From Roseateles_E cavernae (lineage in GTDB: Bacteria > Pseudomonadota > Gammaproteobacteria > Burkholderiales > Burkholderiaceae_C): 64,000 nt of DNA. Shown here piece after piece: positions 37,603 through 45,642 of the stretch. The stretch covers positions 1 through 64,000 of the forward strand of contig NZ_JBDPLH010000015.1 in assembly GCF_040187885.1 (NCBI RefSeq), read 5' to 3'. The notes beneath the pieces were generated by a model. That model made no database searches, was not told the origin of the DNA, and saw only the letters and a list, made by a program, of their open reading frames with translations. Numbering within the stretch: position 1 is the stretch's first letter; the number at the start of each line of letters is the position of its first letter. The position numbers and the translations under genes were made by a program.

Positions 37603-38265
37603 TCAGGCGCTGGTCTTCAACAGATCCAGCAGATCCTGCCGGGCCGAATCGGCGTGGGCCAGCACCGCCGCGCTGGCGGCCTCGGCATCGCGCTTGACGA
37701 TGGCCTTGACGATCTTGCGGTGCTGGGCGATCACCTTGTCCTGCCGGCCGGGGCCATAGCCATGGACGCGACGGAAGGCGTCGACCAGGCTGCTGCGCGC
37801 CTGCAGCACCTCAAGCGCCTGGGCGTTGTCGGCCAGACTGTCCAGATGGTGATGGAACTCGCGGTTGGCCGCGACACTGGCCGCCACATCGCCGGCGCCG
37901 GCCGCGTCCTCATAGGCCCGCGACAGCTGCTCCAGGGCCTTCAGCTGCGCGTCCGAGGCACGCAGGCAGGCCAGCCGCGCCAACATCGACTGCAGTGCGC
38001 CGCGCAGGTGATAGGTGTCGTCGATGAACTTCGCATCCACGCTGGGGATCACCGCACCGCGGTTCATGCGCATCTCGATCACGCCCTCGCCCTGCAGCTG
38101 CAGCAGCGCCTCGCGCACCGGGATGTTGCTGACCTGGTAATGCGCGCCCAGCTCGGCCAGCGTGATGTGGGAGCCCAGGGCCCAGACACCGGCGACGATG
38201 TCATCGCGGATCTGCTCGCGCAGCCGCAGATAGGTCGGGGTGTTGATCGCTTGCCGGACTGCCAT
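37603..38265 (-). CDS. GntR-family regulator, FadR (FCD) subfamily
   Basis: 220 residues. A winged helix (LREQIRDDIVAGVWALG, then ELGAHYQVSNIPVREALLQL) is followed by an all-helical FCD ligand domain. The FCD metal site is suggested by NREFHHHLDSL, AQHRKIVKAI and LAHADSARQD. Such regulators are repressors released by sugar acids or other carboxylates. It is the last gene of the uronate operon and the probable controller of it and of the divergent ALDH-porin-glycosidase genes; matching AT-rich palindromes lie in its leader (38309-38320) and in the divergent promoter (43054-43065). Confidence 0.9.
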   Translation of the reverse strand: MAVRQAINTPTYLRLREQIRDDIVAGVWALGSHITLAELGAHYQVSNIPVREALLQLQGEGVIEMRMNRGAVIPSVDAKFIDDTYHLRGALQSMLARLACLRASDAQLKALEQLSRAYEDAAGAGDVAASVAANREFHHHLDSLADNAQALEVLQARSSLVDAFRRVHGYGPGRQDKVIAQHRKIVKAIVKRDAEAASAAVLAHADSARQDLLDLLKTSA

Positions 38266-38308
38266 TGTTGTTCCTGTCCCTGCTCTCTGTCTTCGAGACT
38301 CGGAGTTG

Positions 38309-38320
38309 ATTTTATTAAAT
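38309..38320. promoter_or_regulatory. AT-rich palindrome in the GntR leader, candidate operator
   Basis: ATTTTATTAAAT, 44 bases upstream of the GntR gene start and 14 bases after the lactonase stop. It differs by one base from the perfect palindrome ATTTTATAAAAT at 43054-43065 in the divergent promoter. AT-rich 12-mers like this stand out in this GC-rich context. Autoregulation of the GntR gene is the inference. Confidence 0.4.
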
Positions 38321-38333
38321 GCACTTTACTACT

Positions 38334-39248
38334 TCAGCCGGTCTGCATCAGCGCAGCTGGCAGCCCGTCGCCAAAACCCGCGATACGGTAGAGCTGGCCG
38401 TCAGCACCACCCGGCGCCCAGCCCGGCCGCTGCAGCGAGGTGATGAACAGGTCCTGCCCGTCGGGACCGCCATGGCAGGGCATGGTCGGCGCACGGCAGG
38501 GCAGCGGGACGGCGCCCAGACGCCGTCCCGCTGCGTCGAATCGGTTCAGGCAACCGGCCGACACACCGGCCGACAGGTAGTTGTCCTGTGCGTCGACCAG
38601 CGCCCCATCGGGCCGGCCATCGGCCTCCAGCGAGCACGCGAACGCGACCGACTCACCCATAAGACCCTGACCCTCGTCCCAGGGCGCCCACCAGATCTGG
38701 CCGCTGAAACTGTCGGAGAAGTAGAGCCGGTGCCCGTCGCGGCTCCAGGCCAGGCCGTTGGCCACCGTCAGGCCCTCGTGCAGGCGCAAGACCTGCCCCT
38801 GCGCGTCGACACGGTAGAGCGCGCCATGCGGCTGCTTGTCGGCCACGCTGTCGTCCATCGAGCCGACCAGCCACCAGCGCCCGCTGGGCGAGACCTTGCC
38901 GTCATTGAGACGGTTGCGTGGGCGGTCGGTCTCGACATCGGCAAAGGCACTCAGCGTGTGGCATGCCGGGTCGAACAGCCAGGCCTGGCTGCGCAGAGCC
39001 AGCAGCAGCCGCCCGTCCTGGCGCAGCGCCAGCGCACCGACCGGCTCGGGCAGCGTCCAGCGTGAGAGCTGTGCAGTGTCGGGCACCAGCCTCAGCAGCT
39101 CGGGCGCGCGTACATCGATCCACCACAGGCAGCCGCGCGCAGCGTCCCACAGCGGCGACTCGCCGACCCGGTTGTCGACCCGGTAGACGCTCAGCCGCTC
39201 GCCCAGCGGCCGATGTTCAACGCCCGCGGCGCGCTCGTTCAGGATCAC
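38334..39248 (-). CDS. SMP-30/gluconolactonase family lactonase
   Basis: 304-residue six-bladed beta-propeller lactonase. Metal ligands of the family are visible: the Glu in RVGESPLWDAARG, the Asn in RLNDGKVSPSGRWW, another Asn in TVANGLAWSRDGHRLYFSDS and the Asp in RPDGALVDAQDN. It would hydrolyse the aldarolactone made by uronate dehydrogenase. The start is the GTG at 39248, eight bases after GGAG, which makes the gene overlap the uronate dehydrogenase end by 32 bases; no ATG fits the N-terminal blade. Confidence 0.85.
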   Translation of the reverse strand: MILNERAAGVEHRPLGERLSVYRVDNRVGESPLWDAARGCLWWIDVRAPELLRLVPDTAQLSRWTLPEPVGALALRQDGRLLLALRSQAWLFDPACHTLSAFADVETDRPRNRLNDGKVSPSGRWWLVGSMDDSVADKQPHGALYRVDAQGQVLRLHEGLTVANGLAWSRDGHRLYFSDSFSGQIWWAPWDEGQGLMGESVAFACSLEADGRPDGALVDAQDNYLSAGVSAGCLNRFDAAGRRLGAVPLPCRAPTMPCHGGPDGQDLFITSLQRPGWAPGGADGQLYRIAGFGDGLPAALMQTG

Positions 39249-40029
39249 CGTCGTACTCCGCGGCGGCAAAGTGGCCGCCCTGATAGATCTCGCCGACCGG
39301 GCTGTCGCTGCGCCGCCCCAGCAGCCGCTCGGCGAAGGCATCGGCGCTGTGACGCGGCCGGTAGCCCAGCGCCTCGGCGCGCCGGTTGTCCCACCAGCTG
39401 CGGCTGTTGGCCGAGGCGCCGTAGACGATCTCGCAGAGGTAGTCGGCCGTCAGGCCGATACCCACCAAGGCCGCCAGGTCCTCCGGGTGGATCCAGTGCG
39501 AGAGCATGCGCTCGTCGCTGGGTTCGGGCGCGCAATGGCCGATGCGCAGACCGAAGCCGCGCAGCCCGTGCTTGTCGGCATAGAGACTGGCCAGCCCCTC
39601 CATGAAGACCTTGCTGAGGCCGTAGCGCGAATCGGGCCGAGGCGGCACCGTCTCGTCCAGGCGCTGGCCGCGCGGGTAGAAACCCACCGCATGATTGGAG
39701 CTGGCGTAGATGATGCGCTTCACTCCGTGCTGGCGCGCCGCCTCCCACAAGCGCGTGGTGCCGATGACATTGGACGGCAGCAGGGTCTCCCAGTCGGCCT
39801 CGCGCGGATAGCCGGCGAAATGCACGATGGCATCGACACCGGCCAGCAGCTCCGGCTGCTCGCCGATATTGACCAGCTCGCCGATATGGACTGGACAGCC
39901 CGGCGCCTCGAAAGCCACACGGTCGCTCAGACGCAGCTCGGCGCAAGCCTCGCGCAGCGGCGCGCGGATGCTGCGGGCCAGGCGACCGGCCGCGCCGGTC
40001 AGCAGGACAACAGGTTTTTTTGTGCTCAT
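39217..40029 (-). CDS. udh: Uronate dehydrogenase (NAD-dependent, SDR fold)
   Basis: 270-residue extended short-chain dehydrogenase. The NAD motif is VLLTGAAGRLARSIR, the catalytic Tyr-Lys are in DSRYGLSKVFMEGLASLYAD, and IIYASSNHAVGFYPRGQ plus VYGASANSRSWWDN are hallmarks of characterised uronate dehydrogenases of Pseudomonas and Agrobacterium. It oxidises D-galacturonate or D-glucuronate to the aldarolactone in the cytoplasm. The lactonase that would act next is encoded directly downstream with a 32-base overlap, strong support for the assignment. Confidence 0.9.
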   Translation of the reverse strand: MSTKKPVVLLTGAAGRLARSIRAPLREACAELRLSDRVAFEAPGCPVHIGELVNIGEQPELLAGVDAIVHFAGYPREADWETLLPSNVIGTTRLWEAARQHGVKRIIYASSNHAVGFYPRGQRLDETVPPRPDSRYGLSKVFMEGLASLYADKHGLRGFGLRIGHCAPEPSDERMLSHWIHPEDLAALVGIGLTADYLCEIVYGASANSRSWWDNRRAEALGYRPRHSADAFAERLLGRRSDSPVGEIYQGGHFAAAEYDGDPERARRGR

Positions 40030-40030
40030 G

Positions 40031-40780
40031 TCAGAGATGAGGATAGCGGGACTGCTGCGCCAGGCTCCAGGCCGCGTAGGCCGTCTTCTTGTCCTCGTCC
40101 AGCAGCGGATACAGGCCGAATAGGCCGTCGCCGGCGATGATGCGCTCGTTGACCCAGTCCTCGTACATGGTCTGGCGATAGGCCTCCTCGGCCACCACAT
40201 CCGCCAGATGGCGCGGGATCACGACCACGCCCTCGGCGTCACCCATCAGCACATCGCCGGGGTAGACCGACACACCGCCGCAGGCAATCGGCCGCTGCAG
40301 GTCGACGGCATGGTGGCGGATCAGATTGGTCGGTGCCGAGGCACGCTGGTGATAGGCCGGAAAAGGCAGGGCCGCGATCTCGGGGCTGTCGCGGAAGCCC
40401 CCGTCTGTGATCACGGCGGCGCAGCCGCGCTTCATCAGGCGGGTGACCAGCAGGTTGCCGCTGGACGCGGCCTGCGCGTCGCCGCGGCTGTCCATCACCA
40501 GCACATGGCCGGCCGGGCACTCCTCGACCGCGACGCGCTGCGGATGGGCGCGGTCCTCGAAGGCGTTCAGCGGATCGAGGTCCTCGCGCGCCGGGATGTA
40601 GCGCAAGGTGAAGGCCGGCGCGACAAAGCGCGCGCTGGCCGGGTTCAGCGGATGCACGTTCTGCATGAAGACATTGCGAAAGCCACGCTTGAACATCACC
40701 GTGGTCAGGGTCGCGGTGGACGCGGCCAGCAGGCGGGCATGGGTCTTGGGGTCGAGTGCGGACTCGTGGGTGGTGCTCAT
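40031..40780 (-). CDS. RraA-like protein (HMG/CHA aldolase or oxaloacetate decarboxylase family)
   Basis: 249 residues of the RraA/4-hydroxy-4-methyl-2-oxoglutarate aldolase fold. Characteristic segments are HVLVMDSRGDAQAASSGNLL, KRGCAAVITDGGFRDSPEI with the catalytic Arg-Asp, and GVSVYPGDVLMGDAEGVVVIP. These class II enzymes split 2-oxo-4-hydroxy acids into pyruvate plus a second product, or decarboxylate oxaloacetate. Being placed between the sugar-acid dehydratase and uronate dehydrogenase genes (one-base overlap with the first, one-base gap to the second), it may replace the GarL-type aldolase of the aldarate pathway. That role is inference. Confidence 0.85.
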   Translation of the reverse strand: MSTTHESALDPKTHARLLAASTATLTTVMFKRGFRNVFMQNVHPLNPASARFVAPAFTLRYIPAREDLDPLNAFEDRAHPQRVAVEECPAGHVLVMDSRGDAQAASSGNLLVTRLMKRGCAAVITDGGFRDSPEIAALPFPAYHQRASAPTNLIRHHAVDLQRPIACGGVSVYPGDVLMGDAEGVVVIPRHLADVVAEEAYRQTMYEDWVNERIIAGDGLFGLYPLLDEDKKTAYAAWSLAQQSRYPHL

Positions 40781-41979
40781 CAGGCGTTCTTTCTGAACAG
40801 TTGCAGCCGTTGGCGGCGGGCTTGGAGGGTCAGGCTCTCGGCCTCGGTGCCGGGGTTGTAGCCACCGGTGGCGATGGCCAGATTGCGCTGGCTGGGAAAC
40901 CGGGCGATGCGCTCGGCGGCAATGGCGGTGCCCAGGCCCGGCGCCGTGGGCACGGCGATATGGCCGTCGGCGATGGACAGGGCTTGCGTGATCACCGTGT
41001 CGCGCTCGGACCAGTCGGGGTCCATGCGCTCCAGCACCAGGCCATTGGGCAAGGCGCCAAGCAGATGGACGGCGGCGAACTCGGCCAGCGGGCCCAGCGA
41101 GCCGCTGTGCGGCGCGAACTGCAGCGAATGCGCTTCGGCGATGGCGGCGAGCTTGCGCATCTGGGTCAGGCCACCGAAGCGACCGGTATCGGGCTGCACC
41201 ACATCGACCAGGCCTTCGGTGATGAAGGGCAGCATCTCGGCCAGGGTCGACAGGCGCTCGCCGGTGGCCAGGGGCAGCGCCAGCTTGTCGCGCACCCGGC
41301 GCCAGCCGGGCAGATCGTCCGAGGCCACCGGCTCCTCCAGGAACAGCAGACCCAGCGGCTCCAGTTCGCGGCCGATGGCGATGGCGTCGGCCGCATTGAG
41401 CCACGGCGGGCCGTGCAGGTCCACCATCAGATCGATGTCGGGGCCGACAGCGGCCCGGATCGCATGGGCTCGCTCGACCACGCCCGCGATGCCGCCGACC
41501 TTGATCGCCTGCACGCCGCGCGCCACGGCCGCCTGCGCCGCCGCAACGCTGGAGGCATGGGTGTAGTAAGGCACACGCTCGCGCAGCGGGCCGCCCAGCA
41601 GCTGGCAGACCGGCACACCCAGGGTCTGGGCGCGCAGATCCCACAGCGCCATGTCGATCGCGGCGATCGCGCCGCCGCCCACCGTGCCGACCTGACCATG
41701 GCCCATCAGCGCGGTGCGCATGCGCTGATGCAGGCGCTCGATCGACAGCACGGGTTCGCCGACCAGGAAGTCGCCCAGGCCCTCGACCGCCGCCGCGACC
41801 ACGCGCGGCCAGCCCGAGCCCTCACCGCAGCCGACACGGCCGTCGTCGGTTTGCACGGTGACGAACAGCCAGTTGCGGCTGCTGGCCAGCGCGCTCTTGC
41901 CGGTGGCCGACCAGCCGGTCTGCGGCGGCCCGCCGGCCTGCATCAGATGGGTATGAATCGCGGTGATGCATGGAGGCAT
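40780..41979 (-). CDS. Enolase-superfamily sugar-acid dehydratase (mandelate racemase subgroup)
   Basis: 399 residues. The N-terminal capping domain (VTVQTDDGRVGCGEGSG) is followed by the barrel with metal ligands Asp in LMVDLHGPPW, Glu in LLFLEEPV and Glu in LATGERLS. The His-Asp dyad is provided by VVQPDTGRFGGL and FAPHSGSLGP; the DLHG histidine recalls D-galactonate dehydratase DgoD. The usual KxK motif reads AIKVGG, so only one lysine remains. It most likely dehydrates an aldonate or aldarate. ATG at 41979 has GGAG at a proper distance; GTG at 41988 is possible. The end overlaps the RraA-like start by one base. Confidence 0.87.
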   Translation of the reverse strand: MPPCITAIHTHLMQAGGPPQTGWSATGKSALASSRNWLFVTVQTDDGRVGCGEGSGWPRVVAAAVEGLGDFLVGEPVLSIERLHQRMRTALMGHGQVGTVGGGAIAAIDMALWDLRAQTLGVPVCQLLGGPLRERVPYYTHASSVAAAQAAVARGVQAIKVGGIAGVVERAHAIRAAVGPDIDLMVDLHGPPWLNAADAIAIGRELEPLGLLFLEEPVASDDLPGWRRVRDKLALPLATGERLSTLAEMLPFITEGLVDVVQPDTGRFGGLTQMRKLAAIAEAHSLQFAPHSGSLGPLAEFAAVHLLGALPNGLVLERMDPDWSERDTVITQALSIADGHIAVPTAPGLGTAIAAERIARFPSQRNLAIATGGYNPGTEAESLTLQARRQRLQLFRKNA

Positions 41980-41984
41980 CGTCT

Positions 41985-42968
41985 TCACTCCGGCTTGATG
42001 TTGGCGGCCTTGATCAAGGCTCCCCAGCGGCCCAGCTCGGCCAGGTAGTGCTTCTGGAACTCGTCCGGCGTCTTGCTGGTGACCACGGTGTAGCCCAGCT
42101 GGTCGCCGACGCGGCCGGTGAAGCTCGGGCTGGCGGCGGCGGCGACCACGGCCTTGTGCAGCTTGGCCAGCACCTCGGGCGGCGTGCCGGCCTTGACGGC
42201 AATGCCCTGCCAGCTGCGGATGAAGGTCTCGGGCGCCAGGCCCAGCTCGGCCGCGCTCCTGACCTGGGGCAGCGCGGCGACGCGCTTGTCCTGCATCACC
42301 GCCACCGCGCGCATGCGGCCCGAGTCCACCATCTGCTTGAGCCCGCCCGACATCAGGTCGAACATCACATCGATCTCGCCGGCCAGCAAGGCCTGGTTGG
42401 CCGGCGCGCCGCCGCGGTAGGGCACATGCAGGAAAGGCACGTTCTGGCTGCGCGAGAACAGCTCCAGCGCCAGATGCGAGGAGGTGCCGATGCCACCCGA
42501 GCCAGCCTTGAGTCCGCCGCTGGTCTTGTGGGCCGCACGCACGATGTCCACCGGCTGCTGGAAGCTGCCGCTGCCCGGCGTCAACATCACCACCGGCACG
42601 CTGGTGATCTGGCTGACCATGGTGAGGTCCGACCTGGGCTCGTACTTGACGCCGGCCAGCCAGGGGTTGGTGGCGAGATGGATGGCGGCGAACAGCAGCG
42701 TGTAGCCATCGGCCGGCGCACCCAGCACCGACTGGGTGGCGATATTGCCGCCTGCACCGCTCTTGTTGTCGATATTGACGCGCTGCCCCAGCTGCTTGCT
42801 GAGCTCCTCGGCCAGCTGGCGCGCCACCGTGTCGGCTGCGCCGCCTGGGGCAAATCCCACCACCAGGGTGACGGGCTTGTCCGGGTAGGCCTGTGCCACG
42901 CCGCCAAGCACGCTCGCTGTGGCGAGCGCCGCGAGCAACACCGTATTGAGCACCATCGATCGCTTCAT
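41985..42968 (-). CDS. Bug-family tripartite tricarboxylate transporter binding protein
   Basis: 327 residues. The signal peptide is MKRSMVLNTVLLAALATASV to AQA, then YPDKPVTLVVGFAPGGAADT, the hallmark of Bug/TctC proteins with the conserved PGGxxD carboxylate loop. The second loop is LGAPADGYTLLFAAI. It binds a dicarboxylate or sugar acid in the periplasm. No TctA/TctB membrane genes are in the window, so it is an orphan receptor as is common for Bug proteins in Burkholderiales. It is the first gene of the uronate operon, and its substrate is likely an aldarate or uronate. Confidence 0.93.
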   Translation of the reverse strand: MKRSMVLNTVLLAALATASVLGGVAQAYPDKPVTLVVGFAPGGAADTVARQLAEELSKQLGQRVNIDNKSGAGGNIATQSVLGAPADGYTLLFAAIHLATNPWLAGVKYEPRSDLTMVSQITSVPVVMLTPGSGSFQQPVDIVRAAHKTSGGLKAGSGGIGTSSHLALELFSRSQNVPFLHVPYRGGAPANQALLAGEIDVMFDLMSGGLKQMVDSGRMRAVAVMQDKRVAALPQVRSAAELGLAPETFIRSWQGIAVKAGTPPEVLAKLHKAVVAAAASPSFTGRVGDQLGYTVVTSKTPDEFQKHYLAELGRWGALIKAANIKPE

Positions 42969-43040
42969 CTTGTCTCCAATGTCTTGTCTGAAGGGTATGC
43001 GATCCGGCGCCCTCTCGGCCACTTCATCGCATGCTGGAAA

Positions 43041-43065
43041 GTATAGGCTATACATTTTATAAAAT
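43041..43065. promoter_or_regulatory. Divergent promoter region with two palindromes
   Basis: In the 115-base gap between the Bug and ALDH genes, GTATAG-G-CTATAC (43041-43053) and ATTTTATAAAAT (43054-43065) are two adjacent perfect palindromes in an AT-rich island. They lie about 20-45 bases before the ALDH ATG (43084) and about 75-100 before the Bug ATG (42968), well placed for a repressor controlling both directions. The second closely matches the site in the GntR leader. Confidence 0.55.
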
Positions 43066-43083
43066 CCATCGTATGCTTTATTC

Positions 43084-44532
43084 ATGACATCAGACATCGC
43101 ACTCAGCCCTCTGCTGATCGACGGCGAATGGCTCGCCACCGACCGGGTTTACGAGAACATCAACCCCTCCGACACCGAGGAGCGGGTCGGGCGCTTTCAT
43201 CTGGCCGATGCGGCACTGGCGCGCCGCGCCGTCGCCGCCGCGACGCTCGCGCAGCCGGGCTGGGCCGACCAGTCACCGCAGCTGCGCGCCGAGGTGCTTG
43301 ACCGTGCCGGCAGCGAGCTGCTGGCACGGCGCGCCGAGCTCGGCGAGCTGCTGGCCCGTGAAGAGGGCAAGACCCTGCCCGAGGCCATGGGCGAGGTGCA
43401 GCGCGCCGCGCAGATCTTCAAGTTCCAGGCCCAGCAGGCGCTGCAGGCCGAGGGCGAGCTCTATGCCTCGACCCGCGCCGGGCTGCGCGTGGAGGTGCGG
43501 CACGAACCGGTGGGCGTGGTGGGCATCATCACGCCCTGGAACTTTCCCATTGCCATTCCCGCCTGGAAGATCGCGCCCGCCCTCGCCCATGGCAACACGG
43601 TGGTGCTCAAGCCGGCCGAAAGCGTGCCGGCCAGCGCCTGGGCCCTGGTGGACATCCTGCAGCGCGCCGGCCTGCCGCCGGGGGTGCTGAACTTCGTCCC
43701 TGGCAGCGGCCGCGAGGTCGGCCAGACCCTGCTGGACGACGCGCGCGTGCGCGCCATCAGCTTCACCGGCTCGGTGGCCACCGGCCAGCATGTGGCCGCA
43801 GCCTGTAGCGCCCGCCAGGCGCGCTACCAGCTCGAGATGGGCGGCAAGAACCCGCTGGTGGTGCTGGACGATGCCGATCTGGAGATCGCGCTGGACTGCG
43901 CAGTCCAGGGCGCGTTCTATTCGACCGGCCAGCGCTGCACCGCCAGCTCGCGGCTGATCGTCACCAAGGGCATCTACACCAAGTTCCGCGATGCGTTGAT
44001 AGCGCGGGTGGCCGCGCTGCGCGTCGGCCATGCGTTGGACCCGGACACCCAGATCGGTCCGGTGGTCGACGAGGCGCAGCTGGCCCAGGACCTGCGCTAT
44101 ATCGCGCTGGGCCGTGAGGAAGGCGCACGCCTGGCGGCGGGCGGCGAGCTGTTGCACCGCCGCCGGCCCGGCCACTACCTGGCGCCGGCCCTGTTCGTCG
44201 ATGCCGACAACACGATGCGCATCAGCCAGGAGGAGATCTTCGGCCCGGTGGCGGTGCTGATCGCGGCCGACGATGCCGAGCATGCGCTGGCCCTGGCCAA
44301 TGACACGCCCTTCGGCCTCTCGGCCGGTGTCTGCACCGGCTCGCTGAAGCTGGCCCATCACTTCCAGCGCCGGCTACAGGCCGGCATGGTGATGGTCAAC
44401 GCGCCGACCGCCGGCGTCGACCACCACGTGCCCTTCGGCGGCAGCAAGGCCTCGAGCTTCGGTCCCCGTGAGCAGGGCCCACAGGCCCGGCAATTTTTCA
44501 CGCAGACGAAGACCAGCTACATCCGCCCCTGA
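43084..44532 (+). CDS. Aldehyde dehydrogenase, 2-oxoglutarate-semialdehyde dehydrogenase-like
   Basis: 482-residue ALDH. The cofactor segment is TPWNFPIAIPAWKIAPALAH, the glutamate loop YQLEMGGKNPLVVLDDAD and the catalytic cysteine is in STGQRCTASSRLIV. The MGGKNP loop and overall pattern resemble 2-oxoglutarate semialdehyde dehydrogenases that end the aldarate and pentose oxidation routes. It is divergent from the Bug/dehydratase/uronate dehydrogenase operon and followed by a porin and glycosidase, consistent with a terminal step of sugar-acid breakdown. The exact aldehyde is inferred from context only. Confidence 0.87.
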   Translation: MTSDIALSPLLIDGEWLATDRVYENINPSDTEERVGRFHLADAALARRAVAAATLAQPGWADQSPQLRAEVLDRAGSELLARRAELGELLAREEGKTLPEAMGEVQRAAQIFKFQAQQALQAEGELYASTRAGLRVEVRHEPVGVVGIITPWNFPIAIPAWKIAPALAHGNTVVLKPAESVPASAWALVDILQRAGLPPGVLNFVPGSGREVGQTLLDDARVRAISFTGSVATGQHVAAACSARQARYQLEMGGKNPLVVLDDADLEIALDCAVQGAFYSTGQRCTASSRLIVTKGIYTKFRDALIARVAALRVGHALDPDTQIGPVVDEAQLAQDLRYIALGREEGARLAAGGELLHRRRPGHYLAPALFVDADNTMRISQEEIFGPVAVLIAADDAEHALALANDTPFGLSAGVCTGSLKLAHHFQRRLQAGMVMVNAPTAGVDHHVPFGGSKASSFGPREQGPQARQFFTQTKTSYIRP

Positions 44533-44597
44533 ATTTCAATTCGCCGCACCAAGACGGCCCCACTTTCCTATCACTACCCTCATAGAAGGAGACAAGC

Positions 44598-45587
44598 ATG
44601 AAGCAAACAAAACAACTCTTGCCGCTGGCCTTGCTGGCCCTGATCGGCGCCGCGCAGGCGCAGTCCGGTGTGACGATCTACGGCCGTCTGGACCTGAGCA
44701 TCACCAAGCAGAACAGCGGCACTTCGGCGCTGACGGCCAACAACGGCCGCAGCGGCCCGGCCGGCAATCGCTGGGACCTGCGCCATGGCTCGGAGAACCG
44801 GCTCGGTTTTCGCGGCATCGAGGATCTGGGCGGCGGGCTGCAGGCCGGCTTCCAGATCGAGCATCGCTTTCTCGGCGACACCGGCGTGGCCGATCCGGTG
44901 TTCTGGAAGGCTCGCTCCTTCGTGCATCTGGACAGCAAGGAGCTGGGCAGCGTGTATCTGGGCCGCGAGTATGTGCCGATCTTCTGGCCCGCGCTCAAGC
45001 TCGACCCCTGGGGCTGGGACACCGTGGGCTCGCCCAGTCTGAACCATCAGCTGGCGACCTATCGCATCGACGGCCATGCGCGCGCGAACAACTCGGTCGG
45101 CTACCGCTCGCCCACGCTGCATGGCTTCAGCAGCAATGTGGCCGTTTCAGCCGGCGAAGGGGTGCGCGATCGATCGGTGGGCGCCAATATCGAGTACACG
45201 GCCGGTGCGCTCTATCTGGCCGCCGGCTTCGACCGCCAGGCCAGCAACAACCGCGTTGCACTGATCGGCGGCGCCTATGACTTCGGCTTCATCCGCCCCC
45301 GCGTCTCCTTCACCAGCGCCGAGGTGAGCGGCCGGGCCGCGAAGAACCTGACGCTGGCCGCCAGCATGCCGGTGGGCAACCATCTGGCCCGGTTCGCCGT
45401 GGCGCGGCTGGACCCCGAGGGCGGCAATAACAACACCACCAAGCTGGGCGTCGGCTACGAGCACTTCCTCAGCAAGCGCACCTCGGTCTACAGCGATCTG
45501 GGCAGCTCCAAGCAACAAGGCACGGTCGCCGGCAAGGCGCTGACCCGCAGCACCGTCGTGGACTTCGGGCTCAAGCACAACTTCTGA
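44598..45587 (+). CDS. Gram-negative porin (general outer-membrane channel)
   Basis: 329-residue classical beta-proteobacterial porin. The signal peptide is followed by AQSGVTIYGRLDLSITK, the typical first strand; internal LGFRGIEDLGGGLQAGFQIE is the family's conserved block, and the end FGLKHNF has the terminal phenylalanine for insertion. It lets small solutes, here perhaps sugar acids, pass the outer membrane. It follows the ALDH gene by 65 bases on the same strand. A GC hairpin after its stop (45593-45609) may end or weaken the transcript. Confidence 0.93.
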   Translation: MKQTKQLLPLALLALIGAAQAQSGVTIYGRLDLSITKQNSGTSALTANNGRSGPAGNRWDLRHGSENRLGFRGIEDLGGGLQAGFQIEHRFLGDTGVADPVFWKARSFVHLDSKELGSVYLGREYVPIFWPALKLDPWGWDTVGSPSLNHQLATYRIDGHARANNSVGYRSPTLHGFSSNVAVSAGEGVRDRSVGANIEYTAGALYLAAGFDRQASNNRVALIGGAYDFGFIRPRVSFTSAEVSGRAAKNLTLAASMPVGNHLARFAVARLDPEGGNNNTTKLGVGYEHFLSKRTSVYSDLGSSKQQGTVAGKALTRSTVVDFGLKHNF

Positions 45588-45592
45588 GCCAC

Positions 45593-45609
45593 GGGCGCCG
45601 AGCGCGCCC
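45593..45609 (+). terminator. Possible hairpin after the porin gene
   Basis: GGGCGC (45593-45598) and GCGCCC (45604-45609) pair over a 5-base loop, five bases after the porin stop. There is no T-run, so a rho-independent terminator is not certain; it may be an attenuating or mRNA-stabilising stem. Confidence 0.35.
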
Positions 45610-45642
45610 TGATTGCCTCGCACTCAATCCTGGAGACAAGCC

